31,794 bases of DNA, taken from a virus. The stretch spans positions 1-31,794 of IMG/VR virus record IMGVR_UViG_3300027749_000344. One strand, given 5' to 3'. Positions 1-7,643 of this stretch are shown here, in pieces (the first letter of the stretch is position 1; every line of letters starts with the position of its first letter). A program made the translations under genes and the position numbers. Under the pieces are notes generated by a model, which did no database searches, had not been told where the DNA came from, and saw only the letters and a list, made by a program, of their open reading frames with translations.

Positions 1-35
1 GTTTAGGTAAGTGTCAAGACAATTATCATCCTAGA

Positions 36-79
36 TTGGTTCTAAATTAATTCTAAATTGGTTCTAAATTGATTCTAAA
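36..79. repeat. Four tandem 11-bp iterons, left array
   Basis: Four head-to-tail 11-bp units begin at 36, 47, 58 and 69, and a partial fifth follows. Units one and three are TTGGTTCTAAA; the others differ by one or two bases (TTAATTCTAAA, TTGATTCTAAA). The unit matches the iteron TTGGTTCCAAC near 28.7 kb at 9 of 11 positions. A period of one helical turn places every unit on the same DNA face, as in arrays bound by ribbon-helix-helix or iteron-binding initiator proteins. The array lies just beyond the stop of the small gene at 114. Whether it is an operator, partition site or origin part is inference. Confidence 0.85.
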
Positions 80-113
80 TTGGTAGACTTTTTTTTAATG
101 TGTCAGAGGTTTG

Positions 114-326
114 TTAAAGTTTTGCCTCATCAATCAGCCTCCGAATCTGTTCGGCTTCAGAGATACCGTTTTTCTCAGCCATGTTCGCCAGCTTGATCCG
201 TTGCTCTTCGCTGATCGAGATTGTGAACCTGGACGCACGCCCCGGCGCATGCGATAGCTTGGCCGTCTTCGTCGGCGGTTTGACCGTACGGGTCTTTGGT
301 CGTCCGGCTCGTTTGGGTCCGTCCAT
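114..326 (-). CDS. Small ribbon-helix-helix-like DNA-binding protein
   Basis: This reads as a 70-residue protein. Residues 1-40 are basic and rich in Lys, Arg, Pro and Thr. The C-terminal part contains RFTISISEEQRIKLANMAEK and then NGISEAEQIRRLIDEAKL, a beta strand followed by two helices as in CopG/Arc-type ribbon-helix-helix proteins. Such proteins dimerise and bind short repeated operators, and an 11-bp array lies directly beyond this gene. The frame stays open to an ATG at 422, but the extra 32 residues look like chance reading, so I prefer the ATG at 326. Neither start has a convincing ribosome binding site. The class rests on fold pattern only; an antitoxin or partition role is possible. 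Confidence 0.55.
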   Translation of the reverse strand: MDGPKRAGRPKTRTVKPPTKTAKLSHAPGRASRFTISISEEQRIKLANMAEKNGISEAEQIRRLIDEAKL

Positions 327-472
327 GAGTCTGATTCGCCAGGTTGCTGGGCCAATGTGATGCTGGCCCCGAAAAACGATAGTGTGACTGTCCAAGATGC
401 CATGTGATCGGCCTCCATGCAAGTGACAAGTGATTCCGCCTAACCTAATTATCGACTTGTGACATCACATAC

Positions 473-500
473 ATCATATTTTATGTTAACTATGGAACAA
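473..500 (-). promoter_or_regulatory. Possible leftward promoter for the small RHH-like gene
   Basis: On the minus strand TTGTTC (495-500) and TATGAT (473-478) are separated by 16 bp in an AT-rich stretch, which fits a sigma70 promoter firing toward the gene at 114-326. Nearby at 455-463 is ACTTGTGAC, a sequence also present in the palindrome at 31246-31257 in the other regulatory region. This is a consensus match only. Confidence 0.4.
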
Positions 501-511
501 ATTTTCGGGTC

Positions 512-520
512 TGATATAAT
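512..520 (+). promoter_or_regulatory. Possible rightward extended -10 promoter
   Basis: TGATATAAT at 512-520 matches the extended -10 form TGnTATAAT exactly. No good -35 box is present, which extended -10 promoters tolerate. Transcription would start near 527 and run into a segment with several complementary stretches and no credible coding frame, opposite to the surrounding operon. Confidence 0.4.
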
Positions 521-534
521 CCAATCTCACACAA

Positions 535-681
535 CACTGGCGAAGGCCAGAGCGGGATTGTTGGCGGGTATGTTCGCCCACCAGTGATCAGCAAACAAGG
601 GGGGCGCCCGGATCGCTCTGGACACGTTCTTCAGTTAAGTCTTACGATTGGCCCGCGGTTTACGAGGTGTGGGTTGCGGGC
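535..681 (+). other. Structured non-coding segment, possible small RNA
   Basis: The segment lies between the left small gene and the end of the late operon and has no credible open frame. CCAGAGCG (547-554) can pair with CGCTCTGG (614-621), enclosing a hairpin with arms at 562-568 and 577-583. CACTGG (535-540) can also pair with CCAGTG (581-586), which would cross the first stem as a pseudoknot or an alternative fold. GCCCGC (651-656) pairs with GCGGGC (676-681), followed on the plus strand by TATTTAATTTTG, a weak terminator-like end. With the extended -10 box upstream it could be a short rightward RNA. No known RNA family is recognised. Confidence 0.35.
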
Positions 682-684
682 TAT

Positions 685-1023
685 TTAATTTTGTTCTGTG
701 TAGTTCTCGCAACTTCCGGCTACGCTTTCCCGCACCGATGATCCGCGTTGGTTGCAGGTCCACCAGAGCACACCGCTGGCGACTGATTGGGCGGTGCATC
801 CGCAGCCCTCAGATCCAACTTGCCGACCGTTGGCCGCCATCACCGGCTCGCCACGATTGACGCATGATCTGCAGGTCTTGCCGATCACTTGGGACTGAGT
901 GACCGGAGCTGGCGTCAGTTCCCACGGTAACGGCTGATATGGCACGCATACCGAAACCATCGCTTCGGTGGTTGCGATGCCACGAATCGGGCAGTGTCCA
1001 GGTGATTGGCATTGGCAAGTCAT
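685..1023 (-). CDS. Cysteine-rich protein, end of late operon
   Basis: This gene of 112 residues starts at an ATG overlapping the stop of the preceding gene (ATGA, 1020-1023), which indicates translational coupling. The protein begins MTCQCQSPGHCP and continues with spaced pairs such as CRSC near residue 52 and CGC near residue 76, about ten cysteines in all. The pattern suggests disulfides or zinc sites. No signal peptide or membrane segment is seen. I do not recognise a family. As the last late gene, after another cysteine-rich protein, it may be a distal tail or host-contact protein. The frame is open further upstream, but that part overlaps the preceding gene. Confidence 0.65.
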   Translation of the reverse strand: MTCQCQSPGHCPIRGIATTEAMVSVCVPYQPLPWELTPAPVTQSQVIGKTCRSCVNRGEPVMAANGRQVGSEGCGCTAQSVASGVLWWTCNQRGSSVRESVAGSCENYTEQN

Positions 1024-2354
1024 GGGCAAGTGCCAATATTTTTCGGTGTGCAACAGGACAATTCGATGGTGTTTGGCAAGATGAAATTGATCGGAACGCC
1101 GGCATTCTGGCAGTTGTTGCACATGACTATATTTGTTGGCTTTTTCGCCACGCAGTTCGTGACCAGGTCTTTCATCTCGATGTCCGTGATTGTCGATGTG
1201 ATGATTCCCGCCCCGCCGCAATCCGAGGCTTGAATACCTGAAAGAATTCCCAGAGTAAACTTGCCGAACCCATCGCACGGGTTGCAAGGGTCGATGATGG
1301 CAGGCCCCCAGAAACACTGATCAGCGGAATAAGCGGGCAAAAATTGCAAATCAACCGTCCAGGGTGTGCTGCCGACAGTTCCACTGAAAAAGCAGCTCAC
1401 CGTAGAGCACAGTTGCACGTTGTATTCTGTGTCCCACATGTTATTTGCGTCCATAGCCGCGAAGTTGGAAGCGCAAGAATAACCGCAAGTGGAAGGTGCT
1501 ACACATGGCCTCGGAATCGTCTTGAATTTGAGCATCAAACATTTAACCGGTGTCATCCAAGACGGGCAAGTGCAGACCAAAGAGGCTTGCGATGAAAACC
1601 CCAAGAACCGAACGCCCTTGCAGTTTGTGGTTGTGTTGGCTGTCAGGTTTGAACTCTCAGTAGAGTTGCCATAATAGGCGTTGTACAGCCGCCGAAACGC
1701 GGTTGCAGATCCTCCATTAAGCTCGGTTGCCCAATGGCCGAAATCTCTCATGTCGAATTTTTTGACATATTTGTAATTGCAAACATCGTAGGCCGCCCAA
1801 GCGTAAGGCGGGGCGCAAAAGTCTGTCCCGTTGGCTGTAAATGTCGGCGGCTTGGCAGGCACACCGGGGCAGTCTTTGTAGTCGGCCCACGGTCCTAAAA
1901 GCATGATGATTGGATTGCTTTGGGTTTTCGTGTTTGTGCCACCGCCGCCGCCGCTCGTGATCACCCATTCCCCCGTAGTCAAGGACCGTTCTGCCCTATG
2001 GATCGCGTTGTCTGTGGTGCTGAGAGTCCCGTTGTTTGGCTCAATCGCAAAATCGTCCGTGGCGTTTGCAGTTCGTGTGGTGATATTTCCCCACGTCGCA
2101 CTGATTGTTGCATTTGGATTACCCAGCCGATCGACTTCAACCCAGCCGTAACGCACCGGTGTTTTCGTGGCATCCTTTTCGGTCAACCGCATGTAAATCA
2201 CTTCGGGCGTGCTGAGTTCCAGTTCGTCATGCCCGGCAGATCGGTTGATCACACCCCGGCCCGAAACGCTCAGCGGTTTTCCGGCAGTCATTTCATTCAA
2301 TTTTACGGCGGTTAGTCGTTCGCCCTTTTGGAACGGTCCATCATTTTGAGCCAT
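1020..2354 (-). CDS. Large cysteine-rich putative distal tail protein
   Basis: The protein has 444 residues. Residues 1-130 are an ordinary soluble domain ending in a GGGGG linker near residues 135-140. The remaining 300 residues carry about 22 cysteines, including CTC, CNPC, CNNC and CC groups. This is unusual for a protein assembled in the cytoplasm and suggests a disulfide- or metal-stabilised surface domain. AAAGGG stands eight bases before the ATG. The late position after tape measure and tail genes suggests a baseplate or receptor-contact protein; this is inference, as no family is recognised. Confidence 0.7.
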   Translation of the reverse strand: MAQNDGPFQKGERLTAVKLNEMTAGKPLSVSGRGVINRSAGHDELELSTPEVIYMRLTEKDATKTPVRYGWVEVDRLGNPNATISATWGNITTRTANATDDFAIEPNNGTLSTTDNAIHRAERSLTTGEWVITSGGGGGTNTKTQSNPIIMLLGPWADYKDCPGVPAKPPTFTANGTDFCAPPYAWAAYDVCNYKYVKKFDMRDFGHWATELNGGSATAFRRLYNAYYGNSTESSNLTANTTTNCKGVRFLGFSSQASLVCTCPSWMTPVKCLMLKFKTIPRPCVAPSTCGYSCASNFAAMDANNMWDTEYNVQLCSTVSCFFSGTVGSTPWTVDLQFLPAYSADQCFWGPAIIDPCNPCDGFGKFTLGILSGIQASDCGGAGIITSTITDIEMKDLVTNCVAKKPTNIVMCNNCQNAGVPINFILPNTIELSCCTPKNIGTCP

Positions 2355-2372
2355 TTTATCGCCCTTTTGTGA

Positions 2373-2822
2373 TCAAGAGACCAGCATAGTCAGCACAGCA
2401 ATGTTGCCGTTGGTTCCCGCGGCTGTGATTGTGTTGCCGCTTGCGATCGTCAACCCGGCAGCCGAGCGAGTCGTCCACACCAGGCTTGTATCTGGTGCCA
2501 GCTGACAAACGGGAAAGCCGGTGATATTGCTGGTGATTGTGATATTGCCGTTCGCGGAAGAATTGTACATCCGGACAGCTTTGAGCGACGTGTGAGCAAA
2601 CGCAGCTCCGGAGGTGCTCGTGAGCGAACCAAGCGTGATTGTGGTTGAGTTGCTGGCGATCGTGATCGCTTGATCGAATGCGGCTGTGACGTATCCAGCT
2701 CCGGTGCCGTTCTCAAAAGTGTAATTGTCGCGTTGGCTTGTGACAGCCGATGTGACAGTCAAGCCGACAGTAGATACCGAGGTTGCACTAAATGAAGTGT
2801 TGACGCTTCCCGTGATAGGCAT
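2373..2822 (-). CDS. Putative minor tail protein, beta-rich
   Basis: The product has 149 residues rich in Ser, Thr, Ala, Gly and Asn, with repeated short beta-strand segments such as NITITSNITGF and few charged residues. This composition is typical of extracellular beta-sandwich or tail-tip proteins of phages. AGAGGA precedes the ATG at good spacing. It sits between two other distal tail proteins. No specific family is recognised. Confidence 0.65.
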   Translation of the reverse strand: MPITGSVNTSFSATSVSTVGLTVTSAVTSQRDNYTFENGTGAGYVTAAFDQAITIASNSTTITLGSLTSTSGAAFAHTSLKAVRMYNSSANGNITITSNITGFPVCQLAPDTSLVWTTRSAAGLTIASGNTITAAGTNGNIAVLTMLVS

Positions 2823-2834
2823 TTGATTCCTCTT

Positions 2835-3704
2835 TTAGAATGATGGCGACCATCGCGATGACGGTGGAATGATGGTAAGCGGGTTAATATCTGCACGAAA
2901 ATAGATCGGCGTGTTGCTGAGGTCGGTGTATCGGTAGAGCTGCCCGTTGCGAGCCATAGCGACATTCCAGCCTGATTTTTTCCACTTGTAAACGAGCGTC
3001 ACGTCGAGGATGGCCGTACCATCCGACATTTCGCGGCGTGATGTGCTGACGCCATCAAACAAGACCGTTTCAGCCCCGCATCCCCACATCGTGGCGATAT
3101 TGACCTTGCCAATCCGGTCGGAAAACATGCCTGAATTGACATACCGGCAGTTATGCAATGTGAGTGACAGATTGAACGTTGGGGCGCGAATGAAATCGCT
3201 GCCACTGGAGGGCTGTGGCAAGTCCGCAGGAACTGACTGAGCAGCACCACTCGCGGTGGTTGTTGCCCATTTGACAGCCCCAGATGGAATCTTAATCATC
3301 TCCGCAGCATACTGAACCTGAAATGAACTCATCTCAATCGGGTTGGCTGGATCAAACTGAGTTGCAACCGGTTGTTCGTAGGCGACACCGGGCGGAGTCG
3401 AAACGATCGATGAGAACGTCATATCCACAAACGCCGATTCGTAATATTCTCCCGGTGCCGATCCGATGCCGCCTCGGCTGATGTGCCCTATCGGCTCAAT
3501 GTTGGCTGATGTGGCCCGCATGTTGGGTGACGCTGGCCACGCCCACGGGCTTCCATCAAGCAAACCAAGTGCGGAATTGACGAACGTGAACGCATCGGCC
3601 CAATCGACTTTGTACCTCACGTTAGCTGACAACCCCTGGAGGTTGGCCGTGATGCGTGGCGATGGGCTTGCGGACTGTTTGTAAGGTACGGTTGGTGCTG
3701 CCAT
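2835..3704 (-). CDS. Putative distal tail protein, unknown family
   Basis: The gene encodes 289 residues and follows the tape-measure gene with a TAATG overlap; GGGG lies just upstream of the ATG. The protein is soluble and beta-rich without membrane segments. Its place directly after the tape measure is where siphoviruses encode the distal tail protein and hub components, so a tail-tip role is likely. The sequence shows no motif that separates these options. Confidence 0.6.
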   Translation of the reverse strand: MAAPTVPYKQSASPSPRITANLQGLSANVRYKVDWADAFTFVNSALGLLDGSPWAWPASPNMRATSANIEPIGHISRGGIGSAPGEYYESAFVDMTFSSIVSTPPGVAYEQPVATQFDPANPIEMSSFQVQYAAEMIKIPSGAVKWATTTASGAAQSVPADLPQPSSGSDFIRAPTFNLSLTLHNCRYVNSGMFSDRIGKVNIATMWGCGAETVLFDGVSTSRREMSDGTAILDVTLVYKWKKSGWNVAMARNGQLYRYTDLSNTPIYFRADINPLTIIPPSSRWSPSF

Positions 3705-5005
3705 TATCCTAACCCCTTAATTTCGTCAGTCATTCGGCGAATCTCTTCGGTTTGCTTTTCTATCGCTTTCACGGTCGGATCGTCACCAGTTCCGGCGTTC
3801 AAGTTGCGGTTGAATACGTCCGATGATCCAACGACTTCGGTTCTGGCTCGCTGGGCTGTGAGTTGATCAAGCCTTTCCTGAGCTTTGCCTTTATCCTTTT
3901 CCAACGATTGCCGCTCTAGCTCCGTGGCAACCATTGCGTCGTACTCTTCGACCATTTTTTTGTTTTCTGTGCTGGCCCGATCCTTTTCGATTCTTAGCAG
4001 TTCCTGAGCCGATCCCGTGGCTCGCTCGTAATCATCGGCCATCGCCTTGGTGCGTTCATCCTTCAGATTCAGCATCCCTTCAACCTTCTTTGTGGCTGCC
4101 GCGTCGCCTTCGCTAAAACCTCCGTAAAGTTCACGCGACTGGGTCTTGGTCATGCCCGCCTTGCGACCTTCGGTTTCGATTTTGGTTCGCAGATTGTCGC
4201 CACCACCATATTTATCTACGGCGGCTTGATAGACTTTTTTGTTGACTGACTCCGCTTCCATGCGTCCGGTTGTTTTATCGTTTTCAGCCGTGGAGCCTCT
4301 TTGGAGCCAACGCATCTCTTTCGCGGCCTTGGCACCCATTTCAAATGATTCCGACATGGCTGCAGTTGCGGCCGTAGCTTTTTTCATGTTAATCGAAGCC
4401 GCTTCGGACTCGGTTGCCGCCATTCCAAAATAGCGTGAAAGAGCGTTTAAACTCGATTCAGAGGTGATATTGCTCGACTGGGTGCGAGTAGTCAGGAATT
4501 CCGCGTCGGCTTTTCGACCTTCAGCCATTGCCGCCGAACGACCACCACCACCCATCATCCCTTTGACGGAATTTGCGGCTTTTTCAGCGTTTGTGCTGAC
4601 CAGTCCGAGGCTGGCGGAAACGGAGTCTGCCAAGCTCTTAACCAGTGGCAGCCCCACTTGGACAGCCACGGCAATCAAAGTCATCTTGCCGGCCAGGGCA
4701 GCGGCAGCATCTGTTGATTTGCCCATTGCACGGGCAATGGACATACTAACACCTTCCACGTTATTCACTACGCCCATCAAACCACCGGCCTGAAAGTCCT
4801 GAACACCGCGTGAGGCTTGCAGAAGTGCCATGTTACGGTGCTTTTGCGCCTCGTCCATCGCCGGGCCAGCCGTTGATTTATTCAGTGCTGCCTGCATCTT
4901 CTGGCCAGCCTGCTGAGCCTGCACCACAGCTTGTGCAAGCCCGGCCCTGAGCTGGTCATCCGATATCCCAAGTTCAACCGAGAGATTTCCAACGCTCGTA
5001 CTCAT
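3704..5005 (-). CDS. Tail tape-measure protein (short)
   Basis: The protein has 433 residues and is mostly helical, Ala/Gln/Lys-rich and coiled-coil-like (for example AQAVVQAQQAGQKMQAALNK near the N-terminus). A hydrophobic segment near residues 105-130 may be membrane-active. Position fixes the role: it follows the frameshifting tail-chaperone gene, as in lambda-like siphoviruses. GAGGGG precedes the ATG at 5005; the frame is open to 5047 but that start lacks a ribosome site. At about 1.5 angstrom per helical residue it would give a tail near 65 nm, short for a siphovirus. The C-terminus has a second charged coiled coil. Confidence 0.75.
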   Translation of the reverse strand: MSTSVGNLSVELGISDDQLRAGLAQAVVQAQQAGQKMQAALNKSTAGPAMDEAQKHRNMALLQASRGVQDFQAGGLMGVVNNVEGVSMSIARAMGKSTDAAAALAGKMTLIAVAVQVGLPLVKSLADSVSASLGLVSTNAEKAANSVKGMMGGGGRSAAMAEGRKADAEFLTTRTQSSNITSESSLNALSRYFGMAATESEAASINMKKATAATAAMSESFEMGAKAAKEMRWLQRGSTAENDKTTGRMEAESVNKKVYQAAVDKYGGGDNLRTKIETEGRKAGMTKTQSRELYGGFSEGDAAATKKVEGMLNLKDERTKAMADDYERATGSAQELLRIEKDRASTENKKMVEEYDAMVATELERQSLEKDKGKAQERLDQLTAQRARTEVVGSSDVFNRNLNAGTGDDPTVKAIEKQTEEIRRMTDEIKGLG

Positions 5006-5006
5006 A

Positions 5007-5614
5007 TCAATCCCCTCGATTGCGTGATGCACCGTCCATGATCTCAAACAGTGCCGTCACAGGCATATCCATCAAGTCTTTGTAACCAACGTGCATCTCG
5101 CTCATCATGTAGGCGACGATGCGACTCCAATCGGTTCGCTCGCGAGGTCCGCCATCGTCGGCTGACCTGCGGCGTTCCCGTCTTTTGGGTCGGTTTCATT
5201 CGCCCCAAATGCAATCAATTGCATCTCGACTACATCGGTCGTGGTGGCGTTCTTGGCAATCACCAAGATTTCATCCGGTTGCAAGTGCGGGTTATAGTGC
5301 CGCAATACCGCCGACAGAAATGCAATCCCGAAATCGGCTTTCACCAAGAACTTCTGGGTACACAGTGCGGTGATTGCGTCCGGTGGCCAGAAGTGAGTCT
5401 CTTGAAGTGCCTTGGAAACAAGCTGATCAGCCAGTTCCTTGCCGATCTGTTCCAACGCCTTGGAATCTTGCAAGATTTCGTACGGCGTTTTCAGTTCGGA
5501 TAAATACGACTCGATTTCAAGGGCGGCACCCAGGGTGAGTTTCCCCACCCTGTAAGGTGTGCCATTAAAATCGCGAGTGAGGACAGGATTCGCGATCTTT
5601 GCAGGATTAGCCAC
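5007..5614 (-). CDS. Tail assembly chaperone, -1 frameshift fusion form (GT-like)
   Basis: This product is read in two frames. Codons 1-144 are shared with the shorter chaperone; at CCCAAAA (5183-5189) the ribosome can slip back one base and read 58 more codons to the TGA at 5007-5009, giving about 202 residues. The new part includes TDWSRIVAYMMSEMHVGYKD and LMDMPVTALFEIMDG, an amphipathic domain of the sort fused to the chaperone in lambda gpGT and equivalents. It ends one base before the tape-measure ATG, removing an otherwise unexplained 100-base gap. In lambda, gpG and gpGT load tube protein on the tape measure before assembly. Confidence 0.75.
5105..5614 (-). CDS. Tail assembly chaperone, unshifted form (G-like)
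   Basis: The unshifted frame gives 169 residues. The body (1-140) is a compact mixed helix/strand domain (YRVGKLTLGAALEIESYLSE near the N-terminus), consistent with phage tail assembly chaperones. It is located between tail tube and tape measure, the classical place. The last 25 residues, after the slippery heptamer, are a low-complexity tail and would be replaced in the fusion form. The protein acts transiently in tail assembly and is usually absent from the virion. Confidence 0.72.
   Translation of the reverse strand: MANPAKIANPVLTRDFNGTPYRVGKLTLGAALEIESYLSELKTPYEILQDSKALEQIGKELADQLVSKALQETHFWPPDAITALCTQKFLVKADFGIAFLSAVLRHYNPHLQPDEILVIAKNATTTDVVEMQLIAFGANETDPKDGNAAGQPTMADLASEPIGVASSPT
5183..5189 (-). 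promoter_or_regulatory. Slippery heptamer CCCAAAA for -1 frameshifting
   Basis: In the reading frame of the chaperone gene the bases are split C CCA AAA, an exact X XXY YYZ slippery site. A -1 slip joins codon 144 to an open frame that ends one base before the next gene. The -1 frame is closed by TGA a few codons upstream of the site (AATGAAACC), so the extension can only be entered near this heptamer. I see no obvious strong downstream pseudoknot. Confidence 0.8.
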
Positions 5615-5617
5615 GGA

Positions 5618-5971
5618 TTAATTCCCGTTACCTTGAAAAGTAATCGTTACAGGAATGGCCCCGTTGACCTGTGCCTGGCCAAATGAAACGTCTGCCACAT
5701 AAGCGGGGAAAGCCGCACCACCACCCGTCCACGAAAGCGAGCCGTTGGCCCCGATGGTTGGTAGTGTGCTGTTTGCCGATCCAACATAAGTTGTAACGGT
5801 GGCCTTCCTATCTTTTAGCGTTGGCGTGACCGACTTGTATCCACCATCAGCAGTGGTCGTAGTGTCAGCCAATTCAATCGAGTCTGTGTAGCTTGCCGAG
5901 GCGGCTGCAATTGACGACCCACCGAATGTGACGGTGGTGGAATAGAACGTGGTTTTGGGAGTGGATGGCAT
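5618..5971 (-). CDS. Major tail tube protein (putative)
   Basis: The 117-residue protein is rich in Ser, Thr, Ala and Gly with alternating strand patterns (FYSTTVTFGGSSIAAASASY; VPVTITF-like C-terminal strand). It is encoded directly upstream of the tail chaperone, the position of the tube protein in siphoviruses. AAAGGG lies before the ATG. It is smaller than most tube proteins (about 150-250 residues) but matches the minimal tube fold. The assignment is mainly by position. Confidence 0.65.
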   Translation of the reverse strand: MPSTPKTTFYSTTVTFGGSSIAAASASYTDSIELADTTTTADGGYKSVTPTLKDRKATVTTYVGSANSTLPTIGANGSLSWTGGGAAFPAYVADVSFGQAQVNGAIPVTITFQGNGN

Positions 5972-5999
5972 GGTTTAAGCCCTTTCAATCGTAAGGAAG

Positions 6000-6374
6000 T
6001 CAGGTAGTCCAACGGAACTCTACAGGCACGGTGGCGGACCACAATGCGCCTTGATCGGTGTAATTGACATCAATTTCGACCGATTGCACCAGCGATGAAT
6101 CTACGCCTGTGATCACGCCACGATCAAAGGCATCTGAAAGCGTTTGAGCCTTGGCAATGATTGCAGTGTCGGAAACATCGAACAGGTAAAACGTGCCGGT
6201 TGTTTCCCAGTCACGATATGTTGTGGTGGGTTCGTTTGGCGTGATTCGGGAAAACCTCAGTACAGCATAAGGCGGCTTGGCAGTCGCCTGAGCCAGTTGA
6301 AACGACAGGGGAAAGTCAGGGAATGTTGCCGACCATTTAACACGGATGGCCTGAATTGTGTTTAAGATATTCAT
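6000..6374 (-). CDS. Tail terminator / completion protein (putative)
   Basis: The product has 124 residues and begins MNILNTIQAIRVKWSATFPD. It has the layout of small tail-terminator proteins (N-terminal helix, then a sheet with a second helix around IIAKAQTLSDAFDRG). It follows the head-tail adaptor gene with an ATGA overlap and precedes the tube gene, matching the usual order of connector, gp10-like, terminator, tube. In that role it would cap the tail tube and join it to the head. Confidence 0.6.
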   Translation of the reverse strand: MNILNTIQAIRVKWSATFPDFPLSFQLAQATAKPPYAVLRFSRITPNEPTTTYRDWETTGTFYLFDVSDTAIIAKAQTLSDAFDRGVITGVDSSLVQSVEIDVNYTDQGALWSATVPVEFRWTT

Positions 6375-6697
6375 ATCTGCTTATTTTCTCCCACACTTAA
6401 GCGAGTGTACTGAGTACCACGCGGCCCATTGCCGAGCACCACAGCCATAACTTCGTACCAGACTCCGTTGTAGTTGATCCGGTCATAAGCCTTGGCAGCG
6501 AATAAACCGTTGACGTAAATTGAAACCACCACGTTGTTGCCTTCCGTCTGATTTACGATCGCAATGGAATCGGTCCGAAATTGCACAAACGCGGACATCG
6601 CAACACCGGTAGCAGGATAGGTCCGGTTGATCCCTCCAAGCGTTCCAGAAACGGTTTCGGTGGCTGTGTAGTAGTTGATGACATGAGGCGTTAACAT
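6371..6697 (-). CDS. Head-tail stopper / adaptor protein (putative)
   Basis: The 108-residue protein is a small beta-barrel-like protein, with DRINYNGVWYEVMAVV followed by GTQYTRLSVGE. The pattern of a residue that must be set by a YNGVWYEV strand is typical of SPP1 gp16/HK97-type head-closure proteins. It is coupled by TAATG to the preceding gp10-like gene and by ATGA to the next. It would seal the connector after DNA packaging. The family call is from pattern and gene order. Confidence 0.6.
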   Translation of the reverse strand: MLTPHVINYYTATETVSGTLGGINRTYPATGVAMSAFVQFRTDSIAIVNQTEGNNVVVSIYVNGLFAAKAYDRINYNGVWYEVMAVVLGNGPRGTQYTRLSVGENKQI

Positions 6698-7308
6698 TAT
6701 TTCGCAGCCCTCTGAAGTGCCAGGGCAAATTGGAACATGATTGCCTGTTGCTGAGACTCAAACGCCGGTCGCATGTACGGACGTGGTGGAAGTCGGATTA
6801 ATCCCTTGCCGCCAAGTTCTTGGATTCTGGCGTACTTCAAACCTTGTTGTGGACCAATCCTAGCCTTGTAATCACCTTGACTGTATTCGACGTTAATCTT
6901 CTGAAGATTTCCACTCTGCTTGTGCGGTGGTGATCCAGCAGGAGAAGAACTCACCCACCGATTGAGCGGTGAACCGTACCAGTAAATCCCTTTGACTCCA
7001 TTGTGAGAACCGCCCATTGTGAGTGACGCACCGGTTTTTACGCTTTTGATCGTTTTCAGACCCTTGATTTTGGCCATTCCGTTTGAGAATATCAGAGCGT
7101 TCTTTTGGGTCTTGTTTAAACCCTTGAAAGCCTTGCTTGACGAGCGATTCAAATCGCGTGTCGCTGCCTTGCCAGTCACGTTCAATAGATCGACAGCCGC
7201 TCTCCGCACAAGCCTGGCTGACTTCTGAACAGCCTGCTTCAGTTCGCCCTGTAATCGGGATGCAAATGCACCACCCTGCCAATCAAGTTTAAATGTCGCG
7301 TTAATCAT
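6697..7308 (-). CDS. HK97 gp10-like neck / virion morphogenesis protein
   Basis: The protein has 203 residues. A basic N-terminal helical part (LKQAVQKSARLVRRAAVDLL) is followed by a segment with SPPHKQSGNLQ, IQELGGKG and LPPRPYMRPAF. These elements, an SG.L turn, an E.GGkG turn and a terminal PRP(F/Y)MRPA motif, are typical of gp10-type and related virion morphogenesis proteins that act at the head-tail joint. ATGA and TAATG overlaps connect it to both neighbours. Confidence 0.8.
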   Translation of the reverse strand: MINATFKLDWQGGAFASRLQGELKQAVQKSARLVRRAAVDLLNVTGKAATRDLNRSSSKAFKGLNKTQKNALIFSNGMAKIKGLKTIKSVKTGASLTMGGSHNGVKGIYWYGSPLNRWVSSSPAGSPPHKQSGNLQKINVEYSQGDYKARIGPQQGLKYARIQELGGKGLIRLPPRPYMRPAFESQQQAIMFQFALALQRAAK

Positions 7309-7643
7309 CCAATCACCATGACCCGGTAGGGTTGTAAAATCTGGATGGCCATCGCAGGTAAACCGCCACCAGTAGTCGCCATCTGATAAGTCGCAGAATA
7401 ATCGCCAATGCGTTCGCTGGTAATGACACCGGGATTCTGACCATTGTTTTTTAAGTGCACAGCCGTCAATGCGATTGCCAATTTCACATCGGCAGTCAGG
7501 TCAGCAGGCAGGAAAGTGCGAGCACAATACTGGTCTATCAATGACGATGCTGCCGACAGGTAGGCCACGGCAGAGGCAGCGGACCAAGTGCCGATGACAT
7601 CCGTATAAGTGGTTGCTTCAGATTGCGATATGTAAGCGGCCAT
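7305..7643 (-). CDS. Head-tail connector protein (gp6-like)
   Basis: The 112-residue protein is helical: short helices around ASAVAYLSAASSLIDQYCAR and VKLAIALTAVHLKNNGQ, then a stretch near GVITSERIGDYSATYQM. It fits the HK97 gp6 / SPP1 gp15 family whose ring attaches below the portal; these also begin with residues that set up an 'S..ID.YC.R.F' helix. GAGGT precedes the ATG. It starts a new block after the hairpin that follows the capsid gene. Confidence 0.7.
   Translation of the reverse strand: MAAYISQSEATTYTDVIGTWSAASAVAYLSAASSLIDQYCARTFLPADLTADVKLAIALTAVHLKNNGQNPGVITSERIGDYSATYQMATTGGGLPAMAIQILQPYRVMVIG

Noticed and set aside
685-1317. 210-residue minus-strand frame
   Set aside because: Only the last 112 codons, from the ATG at 1023, look natural; the first 98 are the shadow of the 444-aa gene.
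5051-5503. 150-residue plus-strand frame opposite the tail chaperone
   Set aside because: It is antisense to a well-supported gene, has no ribosome site and has the composition of a shadow frame.
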